Source: an uncultured Clostridia bacterium
GTDB taxonomy: Bacteria > Bacillota > Clostridia > Christensenellales > Aristaeellaceae
Reading direction: 5' to 3'
DNA length: 37,628 bases
Assembly (NCBI GenBank): GCA_947631405.1
Contig: CANRLC010000023.1
Coordinates: forward strand, 1 to 37,628
Part shown: in pieces, positions 9,750 through 18,085 of the stretch
Numbering within the stretch: the stretch's first letter is position 1
Layout of the letters: every line of letters starts with the position of its first letter
Position numbers and translations under genes: made by a program
The notes under the pieces: model-generated
Told to the model about the DNA's origin: nothing
Database searches by the model: none
Seen by the model: the letters and a program-made list of their open reading frames with translations, nothing else

Positions 9750-10754
9750 GTGGTCATACGCGACAAACAGGCGCTGCGGCGCTGCGTCAAGCAGGCGGCG
9801 CGCCGCGCCCCGGTGACGGAGACGCTGCTGCGCTTCCGGCCGGAGAGCGGCCCGCTGGGCGTGGACGCCGCGCTTGCGGGGCTGCCGCGCCATCGCGGCG
9901 CGGGCGCTCCGCTGCACCCGGATACGGCGGCCTTTTACGCGGCGCTGGAGGCGCTCGATCTGCCCAGCTACGACCTCGCGCGCGCCCGCGCCGAGGCCGA
10001 GGGCTACGAGCGGGACGCGTATCTGCGCGCGCTGCTGGACGCGATGCGCGCCGAGCGGGCGTATGTCGTCGTGCCGCTTTCGCGCGCACAGGAGACGGCC
10101 TTCCCGGACGCGCGGCTCGCGCCGCTGCTCGCCGTGGACGACGCCGCGTTTGAGGCGGGGCGCTACGGCGTACACTACGAGCGGGACGCCCAGCGCATCG
10201 CGGCGGCCATGCGCGCCTGCGGCGCGCGGGAGCTGCTGTGCGAGGCGGGGGAGGACGCGCTGCGCTTTGCGCTGCTGCCGATGGGCGAGGACGAGGGCTT
10301 CCGCCTGCATGTGGGTCTGCGCAGCCTGCAAGAGGCGCGCAATCTGGCCGCTCTCTTGGAGCGCTTCCCCGGCGCGCGGGCGCTGGCGTGGATGCGCTGC
10401 AATCTGGCGAGCGAGCAGGCGGACGGCGAGCGGCTGCTTGTGGACGCGTCCGCCGCGCTGCCGCAGCTGACCGTGCGCCTGAGCGGCACGGAGAACCTGC
10501 CCTACGCGCTGGGGAAACTCGGCTCGCGCTTTCTGGCCTACGCCGCCTGTTCGCCTCAGCCGGAGATCGCGCTGGGGCGATGGCTCTGCTTCAAGGAGCG
10601 GCTGCATCCGCTGCTCGCGGAGGCGTATCTGCCGCTGGCGCGCGCGGGCTACGAGCTGCGCAGCGAGCAGATCGAGGCGGACGTGCGCCGGATGCTGGGC
10701 GGGTGCCTGAGCGAAAACGGACCGGCGGACGAGGAGATCGATCCTGCGGACTAA
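9750..10754 (+). CDS. Conserved-looking protein of unknown function
   Basis: A soluble product of about 334 residues, rich in Ala, Arg, Leu and Glu, with no signal peptide, no membrane segment and no motif I recognise. The C-terminal half has an ordered pattern (near 245-265, LGSRFLAYAAC; later RWLCFKERL). This vaguely recalls TIM-barrel uronate-isomerase-like proteins, but I see no metal-binding residues and do not assign a function. Two GTG starts are possible, at 9744 and 9750. The later one is preferred because GGGAGG (9737-9742) is then seven bases away rather than one. It follows hemZ by 32 bases, where many Clostridia have hisS. Confidence 0.75.
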   Translation: MVIRDKQALRRCVKQAARRAPVTETLLRFRPESGPLGVDAALAGLPRHRGAGAPLHPDTAAFYAALEALDLPSYDLARARAEAEGYERDAYLRALLDAMRAERAYVVVPLSRAQETAFPDARLAPLLAVDDAAFEAGRYGVHYERDAQRIAAAMRACGARELLCEAGEDALRFALLPMGEDEGFRLHVGLRSLQEARNLAALLERFPGARALAWMRCNLASEQADGERLLVDASAALPQLTVRLSGTENLPYALGKLGSRFLAYAACSPQPEIALGRWLCFKERLHPLLAEAYLPLARAGYELRSEQIEADVRRMLGGCLSENGPADEEIDPAD

Positions 10755-10817
10755 CGCGCCCCGCGCGGGCGCCGGATAGGCGAAAATGGAAGGGAAAATG
10801 AGAAGGAGGAAAACACC

Positions 10818-11342
10818 ATGAGCAACCCGATCTTTACCATCGAGATGGAAAACGGACAGACGATGAAGGGCGAGCTTTACCCCGACGTCGCGCCCAACAG
10901 CGTGGCCAATTTCGTGGAGCTGGCCAACAGCGGCTTTTACGACGGCGTGATCTTCCACCGCGTCATCCCCGGCTTTATGATTCAGGGCGGCGATCCGGAC
11001 GGCCGCGGCACGGGCGGGCCGGGCTACACCATCCGCGGCGAGTTCAAGCGCAACGGGTTTGACAACCCGCTTCGCCACACGCGCGGCGTGCTCTCCATGG
11101 CGCGCAGCATGATGCCCAACTCCGCCGGGTCGCAGTTCTTCATCATGGTCGCCGACGCGCCGCATCTGGACGGGCAATACGCGGCCTTCGGCAAGGTGAC
11201 CGAGGGCATGGAGACCGCCGACGCCATCGTCGCCGCACCGCGCGACGCGATGGACAAGCCCTTCGAGCCGCAGCGCATGCGCAGCGTGCGCGTGGAGACC
11301 TTCGGCGTGACCTACAAGGCCGAAAAGCTCGGCCACATTTGA
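10818..11342 (+). CDS. Cyclophilin-type peptidyl-prolyl cis-trans isomerase
   Basis: A 174-residue cyclophilin catalysing proline isomerisation during protein folding. Characteristic motifs are FHRVIPGFMIQGGDP, GTGGPGY, the MARSMMPNSAGSQFFI active-site stretch and FGKV. There is no signal peptide or membrane anchor, so it should be cytoplasmic. The length is normal for the bacterial PpiB type. The ATG at 10818 follows AAGGAGG at 10804-10810. The stop lies just upstream of zapA, which begins 11 bases later. Confidence 0.95.
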   Translation: MSNPIFTIEMENGQTMKGELYPDVAPNSVANFVELANSGFYDGVIFHRVIPGFMIQGGDPDGRGTGGPGYTIRGEFKRNGFDNPLRHTRGVLSMARSMMPNSAGSQFFIMVADAPHLDGQYAAFGKVTEGMETADAIVAAPRDAMDKPFEPQRMRSVRVETFGVTYKAEKLGHI

Positions 11343-11353
11343 CGGAGGCGCCT

Positions 11354-11641
11354 GTGGACAAGGAGAAGATCAAGGTCGTCGTCCACCTGATGGGCCACGA
11401 CTATACGCTGGTCACCGACCAGAGCGAGGCGCATGTGCAGCGCATGGCGCAGTACGTCGATCGCAAGATGCGCGAGCTGGCGATCACCACGCGCGCGTCG
11501 GACGCGGTCGTGCCGGTGCTCACCTGCGTCACGCTGGCCGAGGAGCTGTTCAGCGCGCAGGAGGAAAACAATCGCCTGCTGCGGGAGCTTGCCTCCCGGG
11601 AGGATGCGCGCGCATCCGCGGAGGATGGCGTCAAGCCGTAA
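11354..11641 (+). CDS. zapA: Cell division protein ZapA
   Basis: ZapA binds FtsZ and promotes Z-ring assembly. The 95-residue product has the family pattern: an N-terminal VVHLMGHDYTL beta segment, a helical region with AQYVDRKM, and a C-terminal coiled coil around AEELFSAQEENNRLLREL. An in-frame TTG at 11339 would add five residues and overlap the cyclophilin stop. The GTG at 11354 is chosen because GGAGG at 11344-11348 is five bases ahead of it. In Firmicutes zapA commonly lies upstream of a U32 peptidase and mutS2, as here, though the repeat-bearing spacer intervenes. Confidence 0.9.
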   Translation: MDKEKIKVVVHLMGHDYTLVTDQSEAHVQRMAQYVDRKMRELAITTRASDAVVPVLTCVTLAEELFSAQEENNRLLRELASREDARASAEDGVKP

Positions 11642-11678
11642 CGCAAGCGAACGAAGCGGCGGGAAGTTTAATAACAGC

Positions 11679-11707
11679 CTTTTCTCCCCCGGAATGGGGG
11701 AGAAAAG
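11679..11707 (+). terminator. Perfect 12-bp hairpin downstream of zapA
   Basis: A perfect 12-bp stem (11679-11690 with 11696-11707) closes a five-base loop, 37 bases after the zapA stop. The stem begins with CTTTT and ends with AAAAG, and no good T-run follows on the + strand. It could be a weak or Rho-assisted terminator, or a 3'-end stabilising hairpin. Confidence 0.55.
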
Positions 11708-11790
11708 ACGAACCAATTTTCTCGACGATTGCTTGGTTTTTGAATCGAATCAAAACGGATTTTGATGGAGGAAAAAGGTTTTTGACACAT

Positions 11791-11813
11791 TGCGGCGGCG
11801 CTGCGCGCCGCCC
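11791..11813. repeat. Bracketing hairpin repeat, left copy (locus 1)
   Basis: These 23 bases are repeated exactly at 12005-12027. They form an eight-bp GC stem (11794-11801 with 11805-11812) with a three-base loop. The similarity extends upstream imperfectly (11771-11790 against 11983-12004), including GGTTTTT(T)GACA. The pair brackets the repeat element. Confidence 0.9.
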
Positions 11814-11933
11814 CAGCTTGTCAAAAAAGCCCAGTTCTGCATTAACTCCCACTTTCGGAGATGTGGGGCGCTGCCCCACCGCCCCGCCTAGGGGCTTTCC
11901 GGTCGCCCCTAGGAACCCTTCGGCCCCCAAACT
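11814..11933 (-). repeat. 120-bp dispersed repeat core, copy 1 (inverted)
   Basis: The reverse complement of these 120 bases matches 26715-26834 at every position. Read in the element direction (- strand here), the core contains a nine-bp stem around CCTAGGGGC/GCCCCTAGG, a seven-bp stem GTGGGGC/GCCCCAC with a three-base loop, and ends in TTTTTTGACAAGCTG. Similarity to copy 2 stops abruptly at both ends. The whole element here spans about 11814-12004. It is bracketed by identical 23-base hairpin sequences at 11791-11813 and 12005-12027. Confidence 0.95.
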
Positions 11934-12004
11934 ATGTAGGTTTGTTGCTTGTTTTGAGAATGCAAGAACTTCTAGTTTGACGGAAATAAGGTTTTTTGAC
12001 AGCC

Positions 12005-12031
12005 TGCGGCGGCGCTGCGCGCCGCCCTTTT
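12005..12031 (+). terminator. Terminator-like hairpin just before the U32 gene
   Basis: This is the exact repeat of the 11791-11813 hairpin. The eight-bp GC stem (12008-12015 with 12019-12026) is followed here by C and TTTT (12028-12031). It has the form of an intrinsic terminator but ends only 11 bases before the U32 start codon and abuts its AGGAGGA ribosome-binding site. It could stop read-through from zapA, or act as an attenuator or leader hairpin for the U32 gene. Confidence 0.6.
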
Positions 12032-12042
12032 AGGAGGAGAGC

Positions 12043-14385
12043 ATGGAGCTGCTCGCGCCCGCCGGGAATCGCGATTCCCTCGCGGCCGCCTTCGCCTGCG
12101 GGGCGGATGCGGTCTATTTGGGCTACACGTCCTTCGGCGCGCGCAGCTTCGCGGGCAATTTTGACGAGCCGGGCCTGCGCGAGGCGGTCGCCTACGCGCA
12201 CGAGCGCAGCAAGCGCGTGTACGCGACGGTGAACACGCTCGTCAAGGACGGCGAGATGGACGCGCTGTGTACGGTCTTCGAGCTGCTCTGCGATTGCGGC
12301 GTGGACGCGGCCCTCGTGCAGGACATGGGCGCGGTGAACGTCGCGCGGGAGCGCTTCCCCGAATTGACGCTCCACGCGAGCACGCAGATGACCGTGTGCA
12401 ACGCGCAGGGCGCGCGGCTCCTCAAGGAGCTGGGCTTTGCGCGGGTCGTGCCCGCGCGCGAGTGCTCGCTCGCCGAGCTGCGCCGCATGGCCGATACGGG
12501 CGTGGAGATCGAGGCGTTCGCCCACGGCGCGCTGTGCGTGTCCGTGTCGGGACAGTGCCTGTTTTCCAGCATGATCGGCGGGCGCAGCGGCAACCGCGGG
12601 CGTTGCGCGCAGCCCTGCCGCCTGCCGTACCGGCTGGAGGACGGCACGCGCGGCTACCTGCTCTCCACACGCGATCTGCAAATGCTGCGCCGCCTGAGGG
12701 AGCTGCGCGACGCGGGCGTCTGCTCGCTGAAGCTGGAGGGGCGGATGAAGCGGCCCGAGTACGTCGGCGCGGTGACGCTGGCCTACCGCCGCGCGCTCGA
12801 CGCCTTGGCGGCGGGCGAGTCCTGCGAGCCGGACGAGGAGACGCTGCTCTCGCTGCGGCAGGCGTTCTCCCGGGGCGAATTCACCGAGGGCTACGCGATG
12901 GGCGAAAGCCACGCCGCGCTGATGGGCTGGGAGCGCCCGAGCCATTGGGGCGTCCCCGTCGGGCGCGTGCAGAGCGCGCGGCCTCCGCTGATGCGCGTGG
13001 CGCTGGAGCGGGACGTCCACGACGGCGACGGATTGCAGCTGCGCGGGCGGGAGGAGATCTCCTTCACCTATGCCGGGCCGGACGTGCGCGCGGGCGGCGT
13101 CGCGACGATGCGCATCGCCGGAGGCGGCGCGCGACCGGGCGACGTCATCGTCCGCCTGACGGACGCGCGGCAGGACGCGGCGATCCGTGCGCGCATGGAG
13201 CGCGAGGCGCCGTCGATTCCCCTGCATGCGACGCTCGCAGCGCGGCCCGGCGCGCTGCCGGAATTGACGCTTCGCGACGAGGCGGGGCATGAGGCGCGCG
13301 CCGTGGGCGAAAGCCCCGTACACGCCGCGCAAAACCGGCCGCTCACGCGCGAGGACGCGGTGCGGCAGATCGGCAAGCTGGGCGGCACGCCGTACCGTCT
13401 GGCCGATCTTGCGCTGGAGGGCGAGGGCGGCTTTTTGACGCCGGGCGCGCTCAACGCGCTGCGGCGGGACGCGCTCTCGGCGCTTCGCGCGATACGCGCG
13501 GCGCACGCGCGGGAAAAGAAGCCCGGCGCGCGCATGGAATGCGTCTGGCCGCCCCGCGAGCGATGGCTGCTCGCGCAGGGCGAGCGCTTGCAGGACGCGG
13601 CGGCGCTGCTGTCCGCGGGCGCGGACGCGTTCATCTGGCAGCCGCAGGACTACGGCGAGGCGGCGCTTTTGCGCGCGCTGGACGCCGCGCCGGACGCGCA
13701 TCCCGCGCTGGCGCTGCCCGCGCTGCTGGACACGCCCACACTGGAGGGGCTGCACGCGTTCGTCTGCGCGCACGCGGAGCGGTTTGCGGCGGTCGTCGCA
13801 AACAGCGTCGGCGCGTTCGGCCTGCGCTGGCCCGTGCCCGTCTGGGGCGGGCAGGGGCTGAACGTGATGAACGCGGCGTGCGCGGCGTTTTACACGGCGC
13901 TGGGCGCGGCGCGGCTCACGGCCTCGTGCGAGCTGAGCGGCGGGGAGCTGGAAGCGCTGCTCGCTTGCGGCGGCAGCTTTGAGATTGAGGCCTACGGGCG
14001 CGCGCAGCTGATGCTGCTCTCGCACTGCCCGCGCAGGACGCGCGCGGGCGATACGCGCCGGGACGCGGCCTGCGACGCCTGCGCCGCGGACGGCGGCTGT
14101 CCGGCGGTCTACGAGGATCGCAAGGGCTACCGATTCCCGGCGCGGCGCGCGAAGCTGCCCGGCGGCTGCCTGATTCGCCTCTACAACAGCGTGCCGACCG
14201 ACCTTTCGCGCCACGCGGAGCGCCTGCGCAAAATGGGCTGCTCGCTGCGCCTCTCCTTTACGGACGAGCCGCTTGCGCGGCAGGTCGAGCTTTGCCGCTC
14301 CTACCGCGCCGCGATGGAGACCGGACAAGCGCTGCACGAGGCCGCCGGGGCGACGTCCGGGCGGTTTATCCATCCGGTCGAATGA
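12043..14385 (+). CDS. U32 family peptidase-like protein (RlhA/YdcP type)
   Basis: A 780-residue member of the U32 family with a C-terminal DUF3656-like extension. The N-terminal TIM-barrel part begins MELLAPAGN with GADAVYLG, has the STQM motif, and carries the family signature GQCLFSS...GRSGNRGRCAQPCR near 170-195 and LKLEGRMKRPEYV near 229-241. The cysteines of this signature bind Fe-S in characterised relatives. Many U32 proteins are RNA- or cofactor-hydroxylating enzymes rather than proteases, such as E. coli RlhA acting on 23S rRNA, so an RNA-modification role is more likely here. A cysteine-rich patch near 682-692 (CDACAADGGC) is also visible. The ATG at 12043 follows AGGAGGA. Confidence 0.88.
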   Translation: MELLAPAGNRDSLAAAFACGADAVYLGYTSFGARSFAGNFDEPGLREAVAYAHERSKRVYATVNTLVKDGEMDALCTVFELLCDCGVDAALVQDMGAVNVARERFPELTLHASTQMTVCNAQGARLLKELGFARVVPARECSLAELRRMADTGVEIEAFAHGALCVSVSGQCLFSSMIGGRSGNRGRCAQPCRLPYRLEDGTRGYLLSTRDLQMLRRLRELRDAGVCSLKLEGRMKRPEYVGAVTLAYRRALDALAAGESCEPDEETLLSLRQAFSRGEFTEGYAMGESHAALMGWERPSHWGVPVGRVQSARPPLMRVALERDVHDGDGLQLRGREEISFTYAGPDVRAGGVATMRIAGGGARPGDVIVRLTDARQDAAIRARMEREAPSIPLHATLAARPGALPELTLRDEAGHEARAVGESPVHAAQNRPLTREDAVRQIGKLGGTPYRLADLALEGEGGFLTPGALNALRRDALSALRAIRAAHAREKKPGARMECVWPPRERWLLAQGERLQDAAALLSAGADAFIWQPQDYGEAALLRALDAAPDAHPALALPALLDTPTLEGLHAFVCAHAERFAAVVANSVGAFGLRWPVPVWGGQGLNVMNAACAAFYTALGAARLTASCELSGGELEALLACGGSFEIEAYGRAQLMLLSHCPRRTRAGDTRRDAACDACAADGGCPAVYEDRKGYRFPARRAKLPGGCLIRLYNSVPTDLSRHAERLRKMGCSLRLSFTDEPLARQVELCRSYRAAMETGQALHEAAGATSGRFIHPVE

Positions 14386-14432
14386 AGAAAGAACCCCGTT
14401 CTATGGGGAACGATAAAAGGGAGGGAAGCCGC

Positions 14433-16805
14433 GTGACGGAGCGTTCCTTGCGCGTGCTGGAATTTGCCAAGATCCGCGCGCGGCTCGCGCAGTATTGCGT
14501 ATCCGACATGGGGCGCGCGCTGTGCGAGGCGCTCGTGCCGCAGCCCCGCATCGAGGACGTGCGGCGCATGCAGCAGGAGACGGAGGAGGCGCGAAGCGCC
14601 TTCGCGTATCTGGGCGGCTCGCCGATGCTGCCCTTTGAGGACGTGCGCGAGGCGCTGCATCTGGCGGGGATCGGCTCCACGCTCTCGCCGCGCTCGCTGC
14701 TGCAAATCGCGGCGGCGCTGCGCGCGGCCCGCGCGGCGCGCAGCGCGCTGGTCTCCGAGCGGGAGGACACGCCGCTGTTGACCGCGAACGCCTCGCGCCT
14801 GTCCGTCTACCGCGAGATCGAGCAGGCGATCGAGACGGCGATCGTCGCTGAGGACGAGATCGCCGACCGGGCGAGTGCCGAGCTGTTCACGATTCGCCGC
14901 AAGATGCGCGGCTGCAACGAGCGCGTGCGCGAGCGGCTGGGCAATATGCTGCACAGCCAGACGTTTCAGAAATACCTGCAGGAGGCGATCATCACCGTCC
15001 GGCAGGATCGCTATGTGCTGCCCGTCAAGCAGGAGTACCGCGCGGCTGTGCCGGGCATCGTCCACGACCAGTCCGCCACGGGCGCGACGGTCTTCATCGA
15101 GCCGATGGCCGTGGTGGAGATTGGGAACGAATTGCGCCAGCTCGCCGCCGACGAAAAGGCCGAGATCGAGCGCATCCTGCGCGCGCTCAGCGCGCAGGTC
15201 GCCCCGGAGGAGGCCGCGATCGCGGACGACCTCGCTCTCCTCGCCCAGCTCGACCTCGCCTTCGCCAAGGCGGCGCTCGCGCGCGAGATGAATGCCTGCG
15301 AGCCGAAGATCAACGACGCGGGCGTCATCGACATCAGGCGCGGCCGCCACCCGCTGATCGACCCGCAGAAGGTCGTGCCGCTGGACATCCGGCTGGGGGA
15401 GACGTTCACCACGCTGGTCATCACCGGCCCCAACACCGGCGGCAAGACGGTTACGCTCAAGACGACGGGCCTCTTTACGCTGATGGCGCAGGCGGGATTG
15501 CAGGTGCCCGCCGAAAACGGGACGGCGCTAGCGGTCTTTGACGACGTGTTCGCCGACATCGGCGACGAACAGTCCATCGAGCAGTCGCTATCGACCTTCT
15601 CCGGGCACATGACCAACACCGTCTCCATCCTGCGGGATGTGACGCCGCGCTCGCTCGCGCTCTTTGACGAGCTGGGCGCGGGCACCGACCCGACCGAGGG
15701 CGCGGCGCTGGCGCAGGCCATCCTCGCCACGCTGCTCGAGCGCGACGTGCGCACCGTGGCGACCACGCATTACAGCGAGTTGAAGGAATACGCGCTGACC
15801 ACGCCGGGCGTGGAGAACGCCTCCGTGGAGTTCGACGTGGCGACGCTCCAGCCGACGTACCGGCTTTCCATCGGCATCCCGGGCAAGTCGAACGCCTTCG
15901 AGATTTCCAGCCGCCTCGGCCTGCCCGAAACCGTGATCGAGCGGGCGCGCACGCTGCTCTCCCGCGAGCAGGTGCGCTTTGAGGACGTGATCGCAAACGC
16001 CGAATACCACCGTCAGGTCGCCGAGCGCGAGCGCGAGGCCGCCGAGGAGGCGAGGCAGGAGATGGTCACCCTGCGCAACCAGACGGAGGCCGAGCGCCGC
16101 AAGCTGGAGGAGCAGCGCGAGCGCGCCGTGCGCAAGGCGAAGGACGAGGCCAAGCGCATCGTGGAAAACGCGCGCCGCGAATCCGAGGCGCTGATCGCCG
16201 AGCTGCGCGCGATGAAGAAGGCGGGCGGCGCGCAGGAGCACGAATTGCAGGGCGTCAAAAAGCGCATGGAGCAGGCGCAGGACGCGCTCGCTGACCGCGC
16301 GCAGGCCGCGGGCGAGCCGCTGCAAAGCGTGAGCGCGGGCGATCTCGTCCACATCGCCTCGATGGACGCGGACGCGGTCGTCGTCGCCCCGGCGGACGCG
16401 AAGGGGAACGTGCAGCTCAAGGTCGGCCAGCTGCGCATGCGCGCGCCGCTGTCCGATCTGCGCGCCGTCGGCGAGGACGCCAAGCGGATGCGCAAGGAGC
16501 AGAAGAAGCTGGAATACAAGCGCTCCATGCGCGAGCAGCGCGTGGACGTCGCCGCGCGGCAGGTGAGACAGGAGCTGGACGTGCGCGGCCTGTCGCTGAC
16601 CGAGGCGGTCGAGCAGGTGCAGAAATTCCTCGACGACGCCGTGCTCTCCTCGCTGGGCGAGGTCAGCATCATCCACGGCAAGGGCACGGGCGTGCTGCGG
16701 GGCGGCATCGCCGACTGCCTGCGCCGCCATCCCAGCGTGGCGGATTTCAGGCTGGGCCGCTACGGCGAGGGCGAGACGGGCGTGACCATCGTCACGCTGC
16801 GCTGA
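14433..16805 (+). CDS. mutS2: Endonuclease MutS2 (RqcU-type) with Smr domain
   Basis: MutS2 is a MutS-like ATPase, with roles described in suppressing recombination and in rescue of collided ribosomes. The 790-residue product has the core and clamp regions and a Walker A motif GPNTGGKT at 332-339. It also has the ABC-type DELGAGTDPTEG and TTHYSELK motifs. A long coiled coil at about 520-620 and a C-terminal Smr nuclease domain (LDVRG at 715 to HGKGTGVL) complete it. Earlier in-frame ATGs exist at 14382 and 14403. The GTG at 14433 is preferred because it follows GGGAGGG at seven-base spacing and gives the usual MutS2 N-terminus (TERSLRVLEF). Confidence 0.95.
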   Translation: MTERSLRVLEFAKIRARLAQYCVSDMGRALCEALVPQPRIEDVRRMQQETEEARSAFAYLGGSPMLPFEDVREALHLAGIGSTLSPRSLLQIAAALRAARAARSALVSEREDTPLLTANASRLSVYREIEQAIETAIVAEDEIADRASAELFTIRRKMRGCNERVRERLGNMLHSQTFQKYLQEAIITVRQDRYVLPVKQEYRAAVPGIVHDQSATGATVFIEPMAVVEIGNELRQLAADEKAEIERILRALSAQVAPEEAAIADDLALLAQLDLAFAKAALAREMNACEPKINDAGVIDIRRGRHPLIDPQKVVPLDIRLGETFTTLVITGPNTGGKTVTLKTTGLFTLMAQAGLQVPAENGTALAVFDDVFADIGDEQSIEQSLSTFSGHMTNTVSILRDVTPRSLALFDELGAGTDPTEGAALAQAILATLLERDVRTVATTHYSELKEYALTTPGVENASVEFDVATLQPTYRLSIGIPGKSNAFEISSRLGLPETVIERARTLLSREQVRFEDVIANAEYHRQVAEREREAAEEARQEMVTLRNQTEAERRKLEEQRERAVRKAKDEAKRIVENARRESEALIAELRAMKKAGGAQEHELQGVKKRMEQAQDALADRAQAAGEPLQSVSAGDLVHIASMDADAVVVAPADAKGNVQLKVGQLRMRAPLSDLRAVGEDAKRMRKEQKKLEYKRSMREQRVDVAARQVRQELDVRGLSLTEAVEQVQKFLDDAVLSSLGEVSIIHGKGTGVLRGGIADCLRRHPSVADFRLGRYGEGETGVTIVTLR

Positions 16806-16818
16806 CCAATCGAATGAA

Positions 16819-16855
16819 GGGGCCGGAGGGCGCGTGCGCGTCCTCCGGCCCTTTT
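16819..16855 (+). terminator. Intrinsic terminator after mutS2
   Basis: A stem of at least 10 bp (about 16820-16829 with 16842-16851) with a GC-rich loop is followed by TTTT at 16852-16855, starting 14 bases after the mutS2 stop. It separates mutS2 from the protease gene. Confidence 0.85.
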
Positions 16856-16904
16856 GCGCATGCTTGCGCGCGCGCGTGGGCACGATGGAAGCGAGGTGAA
16901 GACG

Positions 16905-18047
16905 ATGGACAGGCAAAAAAAGGACGGCGCGCTGGCGACCTTGGCGGCGCTGGCGCTGCTCGCGCTCGGCGCGTTCGCCGGGGCGTTCGCGGCGGCAGGC
17001 GGCAGCAGCACGGTCTACGCGCAGGGCGAATATGTGGGCACGACGCAGGGCGCGCAAAGCCCCTTTTCCGACGTGGTGGAGCGCGTCATGCCCTGCGTGG
17101 TGGGTGTGAGCAACCGCGCGAACACATACAGCATCGTCAGCGGGCAGACGGAGCTGGTGGAGCAGGCGACGGGTTCGGGCGTGGTCGTGACCACGCAGGG
17201 GCACGTCGTGACCAATTACCACGTCATCGAGGGCGCGAGCGACGTGCAGGTGCTCTGGGAGGGGCGCTATCTGCGCGCCGAGGTGGTCGGCAGCGACGAG
17301 ATGACCGACCTCGCCGTGCTGCGCGTACAGGAGGACGTGACGCTGCCCGCCGTGCAGATGGGCGATCCCGGCGGCGTGCGCGTGGGCGACTGGGCGATCG
17401 CCATCGGCAACCCGCTGGGCAAGCGCTTCGCCGACACGGTGACGGTCGGCATCGTCTCGGCGCTGGGGCGGGAGCTGGAGGGATCGTCCATCGTCAAGAT
17501 GATCCAGACCGACGCGGCGATCAACTCCGGCAACAGCGGCGGCGGGCTGTTCAACACCCGCGGGGAGCTGATCGGCATCCCGTCGCTCAAGTTCAGCGCC
17601 AACGGCCGGGAGGACGTCGCCAGCATCGAGGGCATCGCGATGGCCATCCCGATGGACGTGGTCGAGCCGGTCGTGGACAGCCTCATCCGCTACGGGCGCG
17701 TGACCCGCCCGCAGCTCGGCGTGTCGGTGATGACGCTGCGCGGCAGCGAGGAGCCGACGGCGGGCATGCTCCCGGCGGGCGTGTATGTGAGCGCCGTGAC
17801 GCCCGGCGGCCCGGCGGAGGCGGCGGGCGTGCGGCCGGACGACATCATCGTGCGCGTGGACGGCGAGCGCGTGACGCTGCACACCGATCTGTCGGGCCGC
17901 GTCGCCGCCAAGCAGGCGGGCGATACGGTGACGCTGACGATCTACCGCATCCCCGGCCTGTCGGAGCTGACCGTGCGCGACCGCATCCCCGCGGGCGAGA
18001 CGATCGAGGTGACCGCGACGCTGACGCTTCCGCTCGAGCGGACGTGA
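16905..18047 (+). CDS. HtrA/DegP-like S1C serine protease with PDZ domain
   Basis: A membrane-anchored quality-control protease. The 380-residue product starts with a short basic segment and a hydrophobic signal anchor at about 10-32, then the trypsin-like domain with the catalytic triad H106 (TNYHV), D135 (MTDLAVL) and S211 (GNSGGG). A single PDZ domain follows from about 265. The common GNSGGPL motif is GNSGGGL here, which should leave the nucleophile intact. The ATG at 16905 follows GAGGTG. The reading frame continues upstream into the mutS2 terminator and is not credited. It lies directly upstream of spoIVA, but no separate evidence ties it to sporulation. Confidence 0.92.
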   Translation: MDRQKKDGALATLAALALLALGAFAGAFAAAGGSSTVYAQGEYVGTTQGAQSPFSDVVERVMPCVVGVSNRANTYSIVSGQTELVEQATGSGVVVTTQGHVVTNYHVIEGASDVQVLWEGRYLRAEVVGSDEMTDLAVLRVQEDVTLPAVQMGDPGGVRVGDWAIAIGNPLGKRFADTVTVGIVSALGRELEGSSIVKMIQTDAAINSGNSGGGLFNTRGELIGIPSLKFSANGREDVASIEGIAMAIPMDVVEPVVDSLIRYGRVTRPQLGVSVMTLRGSEEPTAGMLPAGVYVSAVTPGGPAEAAGVRPDDIIVRVDGERVTLHTDLSGRVAAKQAGDTVTLTIYRIPGLSELTVRDRIPAGETIEVTATLTLPLERT

Positions 18048-18056
18048 GGACGGGCC

Positions 18057-18085
18057 GCATATCCGCCCCGCCGCGCGCATACCTT
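18057..18085 (+). promoter_or_regulatory. Candidate sigma-E promoter for spoIVA
   Basis: GCATATC at 18057-18063 matches six of seven positions of the sigma-E -35 consensus (KMATATT). CATACCTT at 18078-18085 matches the -10 consensus (CATACAHT) at all but one position. The spacer is 14 bp. The site ends 24 bases before the spoIVA start, and spoIVA is a known sigma-E gene in Bacillus subtilis. This is pattern matching only; no transcription data are available. Confidence 0.6.

Larger units (their letters stand above)
11642..12042. other. 401-base spacer between zapA and the U32 gene
   Basis: No gene is supported here. The spacer holds, in order: the zapA hairpin (11679-11707); a short stretch with an ATCAAAA/TTTTGAT stem near 11747-11765; a first GC-rich hairpin (11794-11812); the 120-bp dispersed repeat core in inverted orientation (11814-11933); an AT-richer variable arm (11934-12004); and a second copy of the GC hairpin followed by four T's (12008-12031), only 11 bases before the next start codon. 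A long - strand frame across the repeat is not credited as a gene, because the same translated string recurs in the other copy in an unrelated context. Confidence 0.7.

Noticed and set aside
11631-11930. Possible small - strand gene across the repeat core (GAEGFLGATGKPLGG...)
   Set aside because: The same peptide string appears in the second repeat copy fused to unrelated downstream sequence, there is no ribosome-binding site, and hairpins fill the region. It is a repeat translated by chance.
11642-12042. A riboswitch or tRNA in the spacer before the U32 gene
   Set aside because: No recognisable aptamer core, cloverleaf or CCA-type end. The structure present is explained by repeat hairpins.
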